From the NCBI GenBank assembly GCA_019931105.1, contig JAIOUW010000001.1, positions 620,001-684,000 of the forward strand: 64,000 bases of DNA, in the 5' to 3' direction. Under the pieces are notes generated by a model, which saw only the letters and a program-made list of their open reading frames with translations, was not told the DNA's origin and did not search any database. How positions within the stretch are numbered: the stretch's first letter is position 1; each line of letters starts with the position of its first letter. This document shows positions 26,373-35,409 of the stretch, one piece after another. Made by a program: the position numbers and the translations under genes. Source of the DNA: Flavobacteriaceae bacterium NBU2977 (GTDB lineage: Bacteria; Bacteroidota; Bacteroidia; Flavobacteriales; Flavobacteriaceae).

Positions 26373-27605
26373 CTAATCTTCTAATTCTTCTTTGAGTATG
26401 CGTATAACTTCCTCTATCGTCTCTTCTTCCAAATCGGTACGTTTGACCAAATCGTCAACATCTTGTTCCAATACGCTACGGGCGGTATCCATACCAATTT
26501 TCTTGAATTCCTCGATTATCCAAGCCTCTATTTCATCTGAGAATTCCGTCAATTCCACATCTTCTTCAACACCTTCACGGAAAACGTCGATCTCGTATCC
26601 TGTCAATTGCCCGGCCAATCTGATATTGTGTCCGCCGCGACCAATGGCCTTTGAAACCTCCTCGGGCTTTAGGTAGACCTGAGCCGTCATTTTTTCGTCG
26701 TTCAATTTTACCGAAGATACCCTGGCGGGGCTCAGGGCCCTTGTCACCATTAACTGAGGATTGTTCGTCCAATTGATAACGTCTATATTTTCATTGCCCA
26801 GTTCACGAACGATACCATGAATGCGGCTACCTTTCATACCCACACAGGCACCAACCGGATCAATACGGTCGTCGTACGAGTCAACGGCCACTTTGGCTTT
26901 TTCCCCAGGAATACGTACGGCCTTCTTAATGGTTATGAGTCCGTCAAAAACCTCAGGGATTTCTTGAAAGAACAATTGCTCCAAAAACTTGGGAGAGCTT
27001 CTCGACATAATAATAGTAGGCTTACTGCCTTTCAGTTCAACGCTCTCGATAATGCCCCGAACATTGTCTCCTTTCCTGAAAAAGTCGGATGGAATCTGCC
27101 GATCTTTCGGAAGGATGATCTCATTTCCTTCGTCATCCAACAAAATAATGGCTTTATGCCTTATATGGTGTACCTCTGCCGTGTAGATTTCGCCTTCAAG
27201 GTCTTTGAACTGCTTGTAAATGGTCGTATTGTCATGTTCATGGATCTTCGAGATCAGGTTCTGCCGCAGGGCCAATATGGCCCTTCTTCCCAAATCGATC
27301 AATTTGACCTCCTCCGACACATCTTCGCCCACCTCGAAATCGGGCTCTATCTTTCGTGCCTCCGACAACGAAATCTGCTCGTTGGGCTCTTCTACTTCAC
27401 CATCCTCTACCACAATGCGGTTTCTCCAGATTTCCAAATCGCCCTTGTCAGGGTTGATAATGATATCAAAGTTTTCATCAGATCCGAATTTCTTCTTAAG
27501 GGCGTTTCTAAAAACATCCTCCAAGATCGCCATCAACGTAACCCTATCGATAAACTTGTCATCCTTGAACTCCGAGAAAGACTCGATCAGCGCAATATTT
27601 TCCAT
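26373..27605 (-). CDS. nusA: Transcription termination/antitermination factor NusA
   Basis: A 410-residue RNA polymerase-associated protein with an N-terminal domain (1-130), S1 domain (about 135-200), KH1 and KH2 (about 200-350, with the KH motif DPVGACVGMKGSRI and later GRGGHNIRLAGQLTG) and a short acidic end. It lacks the two C-terminal AR repeats found in enterobacterial NusA (about 495 residues), as is usual outside that group. It promotes pausing and hairpin termination. It starts 13 bp after rimP. A terminator-like hairpin lies in the operon leader, which would fit control by NusA itself (inference). Confidence 0.97.
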   Translation of the reverse strand: MENIALIESFSEFKDDKFIDRVTLMAILEDVFRNALKKKFGSDENFDIIINPDKGDLEIWRNRIVVEDGEVEEPNEQISLSEARKIEPDFEVGEDVSEEVKLIDLGRRAILALRQNLISKIHEHDNTTIYKQFKDLEGEIYTAEVHHIRHKAIILLDDEGNEIILPKDRQIPSDFFRKGDNVRGIIESVELKGSKPTIIMSRSSPKFLEQLFFQEIPEVFDGLITIKKAVRIPGEKAKVAVDSYDDRIDPVGACVGMKGSRIHGIVRELGNENIDVINWTNNPQLMVTRALSPARVSSVKLNDEKMTAQVYLKPEEVSKAIGRGGHNIRLAGQLTGYEIDVFREGVEEDVELTEFSDEIEAWIIEEFKKIGMDTARSVLEQDVDDLVKRTDLEEETIEEVIRILKEELED

Positions 27606-27618
27606 TACTTAACTAGAA

Positions 27619-28080
27619 TTAAAATTTTAATATAACCTTTGCTTCCTTAATGTCGGCGAATGCGATTTCACGCTTTTTCCGAACCGTAACCTTCCCTTTT
27701 CCGACGGGTTTGGGTTCCCGTGCTTTCCATTCCAAAACAATTCCATTATCGGTCGTTTCTATCAAATTGGCCTCGAAACTTTCTTCAAGGGTATCGACCT
27801 TGACTTTTCTACCGATATTCTTTTTAAACTGTCTAGGCAAGAGTAGCGGAGATGCGGCACCGGCCGACATCACCTCAATTGAAAAATCTTCTTCCTCCCT
27901 ATCTAAATTGTGTTCGATGGCCCTACTTATCGTTATACAATCTTTGACGGTAACGCCATTATCGCCATCCAAGACTACTTTGATCTTATTGTCGGACGAA
28001 ACCGAAAAATCGATCAAGAACAACGACCCATCCTTTGTCAGGGCATCCTTTAAAAGCATATCTACTTTCTCCTTCAACAT
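27619..28080 (-). CDS. rimP: Ribosome maturation factor RimP
   Basis: A 153-residue protein needed for 30S subunit maturation. The N-terminal alpha/beta domain contains [20 protein letters not shown] and [20 protein letters not shown]. The second, Sm-like barrel domain includes [18 protein letters not shown]. The RimP signature SPLxxPRxF is seen as SPLLLPRQF. It is the first gene of the rimP-nusA-infB operon. Confidence 0.95.
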   Translation of the reverse strand: MLKEKVDMLLKDALTKDGSLFLIDFSVSSDNKIKVVLDGDNGVTVKDCITISRAIEHNLDREEEDFSIEVMSAGAASPLLLPRQFKKNIGRKVKVDTLEESFEANLIETTDNGIVLEWKAREPKPVGKGKVTVRKKREIAFADIKEAKVILKF

Positions 28081-28092
28081 AACCCTAAGAAA

Positions 28093-28120
28093 TAAAAAAG
28101 AGGACTATAACGGTCCCCTC
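28093..28120 (-). terminator. Terminator-like hairpin in the rimP-nusA-infB leader
   Basis: On the minus strand the RNA reads GAGGGGAC, a 7-nt loop, then GUCCUC and a run of six U. The stem has about 6-8 pairs (one or two G-U). It lies only 12 bp upstream of the rimP ATG, between the putative promoter and the gene. On the plus strand there is no T run, so it is not a terminator for something transcribed that way. Confidence 0.55.
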
Positions 28121-28149
28121 ATGAATACTTTGATATCCTTTCAGTCGTG

Positions 28150-28204
28150 CAAATATACATTTTTTTTGAAACAAAAATAATTATCGGCCCAAACCTTATT
28201 CAAA
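28150..28204 (-). promoter_or_regulatory. Candidate promoter(s) of rimP-nusA-infB
   Basis: Two minus-strand -7 matches lie here: TATATTTG (28150-28157) and TATTTTTG (28172-28179). The second has a TTTG -33 match at 28201-28204 with a 21-bp spacer. Transcription from either would include the hairpin at 28093-28120 in the leader. Confidence 0.45.
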
Positions 28205-28252
28205 GCATTTAATAGTACTTTTAAGGAAACTAACCGATCACTACCGATATTT

Positions 28253-29605
28253 ATGGATATTCTTTCATCTTTCGACCTTATTATAGCTGCGGCCGTAATC
28301 GTTATTCTTTCTTTCTGGTTCAACGGCATTTCCAAGAAGACGAACATACCTTCGGTATTGATGTTGATCGTGCTTGGCGTAATTCTGCAATATGTTCTGA
28401 AATTTTTCGTGCCCGATATTCCTGATTTTGCCGGGTCGCTTGAAATTTTAGGAACAGTGGGGCTTATTATGATCGTTCTCGAGGCCGCTTTGGAATTGGA
28501 GCTGAAACGTGAAAAGCTGTGGCCCATTCTCAAATCGATGGCCGTGGCACTGATCGGCCTGGTCGCTTCGGCATGGGTGGCCGCATTGATCATTTATCAA
28601 TTCATACCCGAGATGACCATGCAATCCGCTTGGTTGTATGCGACCCCTTTGTCGATTTTATCAAGCGCCATCATCATACCCAGTGTAGGTGGATTATCGG
28701 CTGACAAGAAGGAATTTCATATTTACGAAAGCACCTTTTCGGATATTATGGGGATTATGATGTTCTACTTTCTGGCCGGGGGATTAGATCCTGCCGACGA
28801 CTCCGGGGTGACGGGATTTGCCGGAAATATTGTATTGACCATAGTCGTGGCACTGGCCGCCAGTTATGCACTCATCCTTATCTTTCAAAGAATAAAGAGC
28901 CAGGCCAAACAGTTTTTGCTCATCGCCGTGCTATTATTGCTATACGCCGTCGGCAAGAAAATGCACCTGTCTTCTTTGATTATCATTCTGGTTTTCGGAT
29001 TGGTCATCAAAAACATCAAAGTGTTTTTTCCGGGAAAAATGGATGTTTTTCTTGAAAACGAAAAAATACACCAAATCTATCATGAACTGCATATCATTAC
29101 CCTAGAAACGGCTTTTGTCGTACGCACCTTTTTCTTTGTAATTTTTGGCCTTTCTATCGTTCTCGCCTCATTGTTCAGCTTAAAGGTGGCCCTGATCAGT
29201 ATATTGATCATCGCATCGATCTATACCATTCGCTTTGCACTGTTACGTATTTTTGTAGGGAAGGATATATTACCCCAACTTTTTATCGCCCCAAGGGGAT
29301 TGATCACCGTACTACTTTTCTATGCCATCCCCGCACAGGCACAAATCGCAAGTTTTGAGTCGGGCGTACTGCTTTTTGTAATCATCGCCACAAGCCTGAT
29401 CATGACCTGGGCCATGATCAAGGACAAAAAGAAAATGGGCACCCTACTGGACGAAATCGACCAAGAACTATTGGAAAGAAACGAGGCCGAAGACGCACTT
29501 CGCGAAAAAGAACTGAATCCTGAAATGCATGAACACAACACAACCAAAATCAACAATCCAACACGTCAAGAATCTCGCGATGAGCTTGACCCAACTCTAG
29601 ATTAA
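28253..29605 (+). CDS. Cation/proton antiporter (CPA family)
   Basis: A 450-residue membrane protein with about 11-13 helices, beginning right at the N-terminus (LIIAAAVIVILSFWFNGI), and a hydrophilic C-terminal tail from about residue 395 rich in Glu and Lys. The arrangement IPSVLMLIVLGVILQYVL, the long interior LEAALELELKREKLWP and the LLILVF/PRGLITVLLFYAIP segment near the end match NhaP/KefB-type Na+(K+)/H+ exchangers. It should use the proton gradient to expel Na+ or K+. The substrate ion cannot be read from sequence. It is divergent from rimP and converges with the large secreted dehydrogenase. Confidence 0.85.
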   Translation: MDILSSFDLIIAAAVIVILSFWFNGISKKTNIPSVLMLIVLGVILQYVLKFFVPDIPDFAGSLEILGTVGLIMIVLEAALELELKREKLWPILKSMAVALIGLVASAWVAALIIYQFIPEMTMQSAWLYATPLSILSSAIIIPSVGGLSADKKEFHIYESTFSDIMGIMMFYFLAGGLDPADDSGVTGFAGNIVLTIVVALAASYALILIFQRIKSQAKQFLLIAVLLLLYAVGKKMHLSSLIIILVFGLVIKNIKVFFPGKMDVFLENEKIHQIYHELHIITLETAFVVRTFFFVIFGLSIVLASLFSLKVALISILIIASIYTIRFALLRIFVGKDILPQLFIAPRGLITVLLFYAIPAQAQIASFESGVLLFVIIATSLIMTWAMIKDKKKMGTLLDEIDQELLERNEAEDALREKELNPEMHEHNTTKINNPTRQESRDELDPTLD

Positions 29606-29634
29606 GGCTTTTTGGACGACTATCATCGATAAAA

Positions 29635-32600
29635 TCATTCTTTAATAAACTTTGCCCCTTTTTGTTGACTGCCGATCGTTAGGTATAAGTAGTACATTCC
29701 AGGACTAAGATCCCCAACATATATTTGAAAGACCCCATCTCCCAATAATTGCGTTTCCTCCCTTTTTAGTGCAAGTACATTTTTTCCGAAAGCATCATAA
29801 ATATAGAACATTTCGACAGGGCTGTCTACATCACCAGAAACCATAATATTCAATAAATTTCCAGCTGGGTTTGGATACAATTCTACTTCTGTGATAGCAA
29901 GTGATTGTTGCTTCGAAGAAGAGGCCGTACTCGTCGTAAACGGGGAGAGCACCTCGCCCGGAACCACCTCGACGGGGAGCGCGCCGTCGCCGTCGCTCGG
30001 CCTGCGCCAGCCCACCGCCAGATTGTCCCCGAAGGCCTCCTCCTTCATCAGGGCCTCAATGTAGTAGCGCTCGCCACGCTCAAGATAGATGCCCGAAGAC
30101 TTCTGCGTTGCGAACTTGTCCCACTGCCTGCTGCTGGCCCAGTCGTCGTGGTGGGCGATCCTCGCCTTGCCAGAGGCATCGGCCGTCGCGCTGAGGCTCA
30201 GCTCGGCATGGTTGTTCGCCGCGACCCAGAAATAATACGTGCCCGTCTCGGGAGCGCAGAGGTAACCCCTCACCCTGACACCGTAGTCGTCGCCCTGGTT
30301 GCTCTCGATCTCGAAAAGCGAAAGCTCGGCGGAAAGCGTAGGGCTGTCGGGATAGGAAGGGGCACCCGTAAGGTTCGCGATCGAACTGCCCGGTATACCG
30401 TCGTAGCGCTCCATCAATATCGTGCCCGAGGCCGTACAGGGATCGGGATTGGGAGCCGTGACGGTAACCGCCGACTGTGCCGTGAAGCCCCCGTCAACAG
30501 TGGTCACCGTGACCGTGGCCGTGCCCTCGGAGACACCCGTGACAAGACCGGAACCGTCGACCGTCGCGACCGAGGCGTCGCTCGTAGACCACGAAACGGA
30601 ACCGTCGCTCGCCCCTGACGGCGACACCGTCGCCGTAAGTAACGCCGAACCGCCCTCGGAAACAGTCAGCGAAGACGGATCCAAGTCCACACCCGTGACG
30701 GGGACAAGCTCATAGGCCGCCGGGGAGAGCACCTCGCCCGGGACCACCTCGACGGGGAGCGCGCCGTCGCCGTCGCTCGGCCTGCGCCAGCCCACCGCCA
30801 GATTGTCCCCGAAGGCCTCCTCCTTCATCAGGGCCTCAATGTAGTAGCGCTCGCCACGCTCAAGATAGATGCCCGAAGACTTCTGCGTTGCGAACTTGTC
30901 CCACTGCCTGCTGCTGGCCCAGTCGTCGTGGTGGGCGATCCTCGCCTTGCCAGAGGCATCGGCCGTCGCGCTGAGGCTCAGCTCGGCATGGTTGTTCGCC
31001 GCGACCCAGAAATAATACGTGCCCGTCTCGGGAGCGCAGAGGTAACCCCTCACCCTGACACCGTAGTCGTCGCCCTGGTTGCTCTCGATCTCGAAAAGCG
31101 AAAGCTCGGCGGAAAGCGTAGGGCTGTCGGGATAGGAAGGGGCACCCGTAAGGTTCGCGATCGAACTGCCCGGTATACCGTCGTAGCGCTCCATCAATAT
31201 CGTGCCCGAGGCCGTACAGGGATCGGGATTGGGAGCCGTGACGGTAACCGCCGACTGTGCCGTGAAGCCCCCGTCAACAGTGGTCACCGTGACCGTGGCC
31301 GTGCCCTCGGAGACACCCGTGACAAGACCGGAACCGTCGACCGTCGCGACCGAGGCGTCGCTCGTAGACCACGAAACGGAACCGTCGCTCGCCCCTGAAG
31401 GCGACACCGTCGCCGTAAGTAACGCCGAACCGCCCTCGGAAACAGTCAGCGAAGACGGATCCAAGCCCACACCCGTGACGGGGACCAAAGCAGGTTCAAC
31501 AACAACAGTGGTAGTATCGGTGAAGCCTCCATCGCTTGTCTTACCCGTAATCGTTGCGGTTCCCGCCAAAATACCGGTAACCCTTCCTGAGGAATCTACG
31601 ATGGCAATATCAGTATCTGAAGAGCTCCAGTCTATCGTTTGATCCGTAGCATCAACGGGAATAATCGTTGCAATAAGCGATTTAACATCACCCTCCCTTA
31701 TGCTCAGCGTTTCAGGAGCAATATCAAGACCGGTAACAGGAACCGTGGCAGCCTCGACCAAAATGGTGACCGAATCGGAAAAACCTCCATCGGTGGTAGT
31801 TACAGTAACAGTAGTTGTGCCCTCGGAGACCCCCGTAACCGTACCTGTATTGTCCACAGTGGCGATACTTAAATCGGCAGAGACCCAATCGACCGTTTGA
31901 TCCGTGGCATCTGAGGGAGTCACGGTAGCGGTCAGGGATTGGGTACCGCCCTCTACAATAGTAATTGAATCTTGGTCAAGGTCGACCCCGCTAACTTTAA
32001 TAATAGGGGGACCGTTGAAATAGTCAAAAGCCGTGCATGGGATTACCTGAATAGGTACTGAACCATCACCATTGCTGGGTTTTCGCCAACCAACTGAGAG
32101 ATTATCTCCCCCACCTCTTTCGTTCATCAAGGCCTCTATATGATAATTCTGGCCTGCCACTAAATCAATACCAGCCGATTTTTGGGTGGAATATTTGTTC
32201 CATTCCCCATCTCTTGACCAATCATTATGATAAGCGATCCGCACCTTATTGGCCTCACTGGCATCGCTACTAATACTTAATTCGACATTGTCGTCACCGG
32301 TAACCCAAAAGTAGTAAGTACCAGTTTCGGGGGCTTTCAAAAGTCCTTTTACGCGCACCCCGTAATCATCATCGACATTGATCGGTATTCGAAACTCGTT
32401 AAGTTCATCAACGGCTGTCGGTGAATCGGGAAAATTGACATTGCTCTTCAATTCAGCAATGGAAGTTCCGGTCACATTTTCAAAAGTTTCCATAATAATC
32501 CTATCCTCGCAAGGGTCCGGATCGAGTTGGTTAATCCAATCTTCGATTAGTTGTACGGCCTTATCGTCGATCTTATTTTTTGCGATCGGGGGCATACGAA

Positions 32601-34866
32601 TGGCCGGATCTGTACTATTCATCCTATGATATAGAATTGAGGTCCCTATATTGCCCGGATCGACAATTCTTTCGTCGGGTATTCCCAAGGGCAGGTAAGG
32701 AGAAGCCGTCAAAACACCCGTTTGTTCCAAATCTAGGTTCAGCCTCAGATCGAAATCCCCGCGATTTCCAGTACCTGGCCGATGACAATATGCGCAGTTC
32801 AAATCTAAATAAGATCTGGCCCTGTCGTCCAATGTTGCCAATGGGTCTGTTATTGCTTTGGAGGTAAGTATAGTACCGGTATCAGCATCGGTAACACTTT
32901 GATCCAATATTCCTAAATGGCTTAAAGTTACCAATTGATTGGCCGTTCTACCGGTTTGGGGATATGTATAGTCTTTGTTCAAATATCTGGCCCTTGGACC
33001 TAAGGTTCCACCTGTAGTTGGATTGTGACAGCTAACACAATCAATGGTACTTGGATAATTCCAGGTTTGGGTACCCGAGCTGCCATCAGATTTAATGATG
33101 TCCAGATTTTCTTCCAAGCCTCCGGTCAGTAGAATAGCATCTGTTTGCTGATCATTCCACTTATAGGTCACAAAATAGAAATTGCCATCATTGGCCTTTA
33201 TCGAAAATCGTGTTTCCAAACGTTTTACGATACTAGGATTTCGCTCATCGATAGGTAGTTCAAAATGTTTTACCAAAACGGTTCCGATTGGAAAATCCCA
33301 GTCATCGACATCGGAGTATGATATCTTTTCACCCGCTGTATCATGAATTCCATCATTAGGAATTGCCATCCAACGTTTCTTTAAAGCCCCGTCGGACCAA
33401 AAAGATTCGACCAAATCATAAGGAATAAGACCTTCGGTGGGCGTCAAATTGACCAGGTCTGAAAAAGCACCTGTCTGCGACAACAATCGTGGAGTGTTTC
33501 CGAAACCCGTGTTTTTCGATGTAATCTTAAAAAGCGAGGAAACACCTTGCTTTAAGATATATAGTTCGCCTTGTTTGTCTTCACCGAACGAAATTATATT
33601 GGTAGACGTAAAATTGCCATATTGTTCGTATATGCCCGTATTTATATCAACAGTAAAGATTTCTTCGCCACTACCATAGTCGGCGCAAATGTATTTGCCT
33701 TCAAGTTCTGGGATCTCATTTCCGCGATATACATAACCTCCGATAATGGCGTTTGCCTCGGCTCTCGGAAAAGCCACTAATGGCTGTTCGTGCGACATAT
33801 TATTATAGAGGTTTTGCACACAGAAAGTGCTATAATATAGGCCTTCATAGAGAGGCCAACCATAATTTTTCCCTTTTTTGACAATGTTGATTTCTTCATG
33901 TCTTCCCCCTCCGATTTCACCGACATATAATTCACCGGTCAACCTATCTTTGGTCATTCGATGGGGATTTCTATGGCCCAAGCTGTAATATTCTTCGAAA
34001 TTCTGACCCGTAGGGCTCAAAAAAGGGTTGTCATTTGGGATCCAATAGCCATTGCCTGTTATCTCATCGAAAAAACCATGGTCATCGGGCATGGTTCTAA
34101 CCGGGGCATGACTTTTAGTAGGATCTTTATCCACATCCAATCGTAAAACCCCTCCATCAAGATTATTAACTATATCCTGTGCTTTTTTGAATGCAGTTTG
34201 ATCACCGGTGGTCAAATATAAAAAGCCATCGTCTCCAAAGACAAGGCCACCCCCCCTATGGGTAGTACCGTACATTCTAAGTTTGAGCATGATTTGTTCG
34301 CTAGACTCCTGCACAGTCAAGCTATCAGGGTCGGCTTGATATCTTGCCAGAATCAAAAAATTACCCCAATATTCTTCGCTATTACAACTTTGTGTGGTAT
34401 AACTATTGGGAAAATCATTGCTATTTGCATCCTCGGTAGTGTACCATACATAAAAATAGTTCTTACCGGGGGAGCCAAATTCAGGATGTAGGGCAAGGCC
34501 CAGAAATCCTCCATCCCACACTACGCCGACTTTCTCCGATAAATCCAACATGGAATTCTTCACTGAGACACTTGGAGTTTTATCGAACCAAAAGATTCGT
34601 CCATCCCTTTGGCCTATGATAATTTTATTTCCATTGGGAACTTCATTAAAGGTCAATGGCGAATCAAAGCTCAGATTGGGAAAAACAGGTTCATAAGGTA
34701 GGCCCTGTGGCAAACTAGCGGGAAAATTACCGTTTAGATATGCGCCAATTGGTTCAGCGCTATCTAAACCAGAACCCGCAAAATATGGAGCGGTACCCAA
34801 AAAAATCAGTGATGATCCAATAGCAATATAGCCTCGAACCTTTTTTCGAAGTAGTCTTATTTTCAT
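29635..34866 (-). CDS. T9SS-secreted glucose/sorbosone dehydrogenase-like diheme protein with PA14 and Big2 modules
   Basis: A 1743-residue secreted modular protein. In order: signal/anchor (1-30); glucose/sorbosone-dehydrogenase-like beta-propeller (about 50-455, e.g. LGLALHPEFG and HRGGGLVFGDDGFLYLTTGD); an SO2930-type cytochrome region (about 460-775) with haem motifs CVSCH (about 610) and CAYCH (about 690); PA14 (about 783-950); two Big2 Ig-like domains (955-1127); two further Big2-PA14 units (about 1128-1382 and 1388-1642); and a T9SS sorting domain from about 1665 (VELYPNPAGNLLNI). It would oxidise a sugar or alcohol at the cell surface and pass electrons to its own haems. The substrate is unknown. 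The last two Big2-PA14 units are almost identical and GC-rich, unlike the rest of the gene. Confidence 0.88.
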   Translation of the reverse strand: MKIRLLRKKVRGYIAIGSSLIFLGTAPYFAGSGLDSAEPIGAYLNGNFPASLPQGLPYEPVFPNLSFDSPLTFNEVPNGNKIIIGQRDGRIFWFDKTPSVSVKNSMLDLSEKVGVVWDGGFLGLALHPEFGSPGKNYFYVWYTTEDANSNDFPNSYTTQSCNSEEYWGNFLILARYQADPDSLTVQESSEQIMLKLRMYGTTHRGGGLVFGDDGFLYLTTGDQTAFKKAQDIVNNLDGGVLRLDVDKDPTKSHAPVRTMPDDHGFFDEITGNGYWIPNDNPFLSPTGQNFEEYYSLGHRNPHRMTKDRLTGELYVGEIGGGRHEEINIVKKGKNYGWPLYEGLYYSTFCVQNLYNNMSHEQPLVAFPRAEANAIIGGYVYRGNEIPELEGKYICADYGSGEEIFTVDINTGIYEQYGNFTSTNIISFGEDKQGELYILKQGVSSLFKITSKNTGFGNTPRLLSQTGAFSDLVNLTPTEGLIPYDLVESFWSDGALKKRWMAIPNDGIHDTAGEKISYSDVDDWDFPIGTVLVKHFELPIDERNPSIVKRLETRFSIKANDGNFYFVTYKWNDQQTDAILLTGGLEENLDIIKSDGSSGTQTWNYPSTIDCVSCHNPTTGGTLGPRARYLNKDYTYPQTGRTANQLVTLSHLGILDQSVTDADTGTILTSKAITDPLATLDDRARSYLDLNCAYCHRPGTGNRGDFDLRLNLDLEQTGVLTASPYLPLGIPDERIVDPGNIGTSILYHRMNSTDPAIRMPPIAKNKIDDKAVQLIEDWINQLDPDPCEDRIIMETFENVTGTSIAELKSNVNFPDSPTAVDELNEFRIPINVDDDYGVRVKGLLKAPETGTYYFWVTGDDNVELSISSDASEANKVRIAYHNDWSRDGEWNKYSTQKSAGIDLVAGQNYHIEALMNERGGGDNLSVGWRKPSNGDGSVPIQVIPCTAFDYFNGPPIIKVSGVDLDQDSITIVEGGTQSLTATVTPSDATDQTVDWVSADLSIATVDNTGTVTGVSEGTTTVTVTTTDGGFSDSVTILVEAATVPVTGLDIAPETLSIREGDVKSLIATIIPVDATDQTIDWSSSDTDIAIVDSSGRVTGILAGTATITGKTSDGGFTDTTTVVVEPALVPVTGVGLDPSSLTVSEGGSALLTATVSPSGASDGSVSWSTSDASVATVDGSGLVTGVSEGTATVTVTTVDGGFTAQSAVTVTAPNPDPCTASGTILMERYDGIPGSSIANLTGAPSYPDSPTLSAELSLFEIESNQGDDYGVRVRGYLCAPETGTYYFWVAANNHAELSLSATADASGKARIAHHDDWASSRQWDKFATQKSSGIYLERGERYYIEALMKEEAFGDNLAVGWRRPSDGDGALPVEVVPGEVLSPAAYELVPVTGVDLDPSSLTVSEGGSALLTATVSPSGASDGSVSWSTSDASVATVDGSGLVTGVSEGTATVTVTTVDGGFTAQSAVTVTAPNPDPCTASGTILMERYDGIPGSSIANLTGAPSYPDSPTLSAELSLFEIESNQGDDYGVRVRGYLCAPETGTYYFWVAANNHAELSLSATADASGKARIAHHDDWASSRQWDKFATQKSSGIYLERGERYYIEALMKEEAFGDNLAVGWRRPSDGDGALPVEVVPGEVLSPFTTSTASSSKQQSLAITEVELYPNPAGNLLNIMVSGDVDSPVEMFYIYDAFGKNVLALKREETQLLGDGVFQIYVGDLSPGMYYLYLTIGSQQKGAKFIKE
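29941..30705. repeat. GC-rich 765-bp tandem repeat, copy A
   Basis: Copy A encodes residues of about 1388-1642 of the secreted dehydrogenase (one Big2 plus one PA14 domain). It matches copy B at an offset of exactly 780 bp; I find three mismatches (29962/30742, 30619/31399, 30686/31466). A line counted by eye (30001-30060) is 39/60 G+C, against 28/60 in the homologous older PA14 module at 32101-32160. Confidence 0.95.
30721..31485. repeat. GC-rich 765-bp tandem repeat, copy B
   Basis: Copy B encodes residues of about 1128-1382. It is separated from copy A by a 15-bp spacer coding for a few linker residues. Identity ends sharply at 31485, where the base composition falls back to that of the neighbouring Big2 domain. 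Confidence 0.95.
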
Positions 34867-35090
34867 ATCGGTCGATTATAATTTCGTAAAAGTGGTCGAT
34901 TTCATTATATTGAATGGTAGTTTATCGATGTTCTGCCTTTTAATTCGCCAACAAGTTATGAGACAGCAAAACACTTTAAACTTTACATGGAAAGAATGAA
35001 CTTTAGCCATTCAGAATGGCCTAATCATTTTATCTTGAAGTTTTGTGACAAAGGGAATGAAGTTGTTCAAATTTAACCCTTGCTGGAAAA

Positions 35091-35126
35091 TAAAAATCCC
35101 GAAACCACATATTAAGGAAACGGGAT
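35091..35126 (-). terminator. Terminator of tRNA-Gln
   Basis: The stem ATCCCG (35096-35101) with CGGGAT (35121-35126) extends by CC/GG after an AAA/AAA internal loop. On the minus strand it is followed by TTTTTATTTT. Confidence 0.65.
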
Positions 35127-35142
35127 CAATATTATTTTTTTG

Positions 35143-35214
35143 TTGGCCTACTAGGACTCGAACCTAGAATGACTGGACCAAAACCAGTAGTGTTGCCAAT
35201 TACACCATAGGCCA
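35143..35214 (-). tRNA. tRNA-Gln(UUG)
   Basis: The minus strand folds as a complete cloverleaf. The acceptor TGGCCTA pairs with TAGGCCA; the D arm is GTGTAATTGGCAACAC; the anticodon stem ACTGG/CCAGT has the loop TTTTGGT, so the anticodon is TTG; the T arm is CTAGG-TTCGAGT-CCTAG. The discriminator base is A, and CCA is not encoded. Confidence 0.95.
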
Positions 35215-35259
35215 ATAACTTTACCACGACCGAAAACCTAAGTTCGGTATAAGAGCGTG

Positions 35260-35290
35260 CAAATTTAGAACAAAGTTTGGTTTGCACAAA
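35260..35290 (-). promoter_or_regulatory. Promoter of tRNA-Gln
   Basis: On the minus strand a -33 TTTG (35287-35290) is followed after exactly 19 bp by the -7 element TAAATTTG (35260-35267). This is the canonical Bacteroidetes promoter. Transcription would start about 40 bp before the tRNA. Confidence 0.8.
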
Positions 35291-35409
35291 CATTTTTGAC
35301 TACAATAGCTTAAAAAGCACAGCAGGGTGCGCTGTTAACGATTTATAAAATTCTAGCCATAAATCTATTATAATCACTAAATTCGCCCCATCGAAAAATC
35401 AAACATTGC

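Larger units (their letters stand above)
34867..35409. other. Intergenic region with tRNA-Gln
   Basis: This 543-bp gap holds tRNA-Gln with its promoter and terminator. Between 34867 and 35090 I see no gene. Two small features are noted there: a direct repeat GGTCGATT (34870-34877 and 34894-34901), upstream of the secreted dehydrogenase, and a 15-bp palindrome GCCATTCAGAATGGC (35006-35020). Confidence 0.6.

Noticed and set aside
26817-27635. 272-residue plus-strand frame opposite nusA
   Set aside because: Shadow of a conserved gene, with no motif and no own promoter or neighbour support.
29905-31398. Long plus-strand reading frames (e.g. 29905-30618, 30928-31398) rich in Arg
   Set aside because: They are the antisense of the GC-rich repeats; high GC removes stop codons. 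The protein sequences repeat each other and resemble nothing.
29941-31485. CRISPR-like array or transposon ends at the tandem repeat
   Set aside because: The repeats are 765 bp, in frame with the gene, with no short-repeat/spacer pattern, terminal inverted repeats or transposase.
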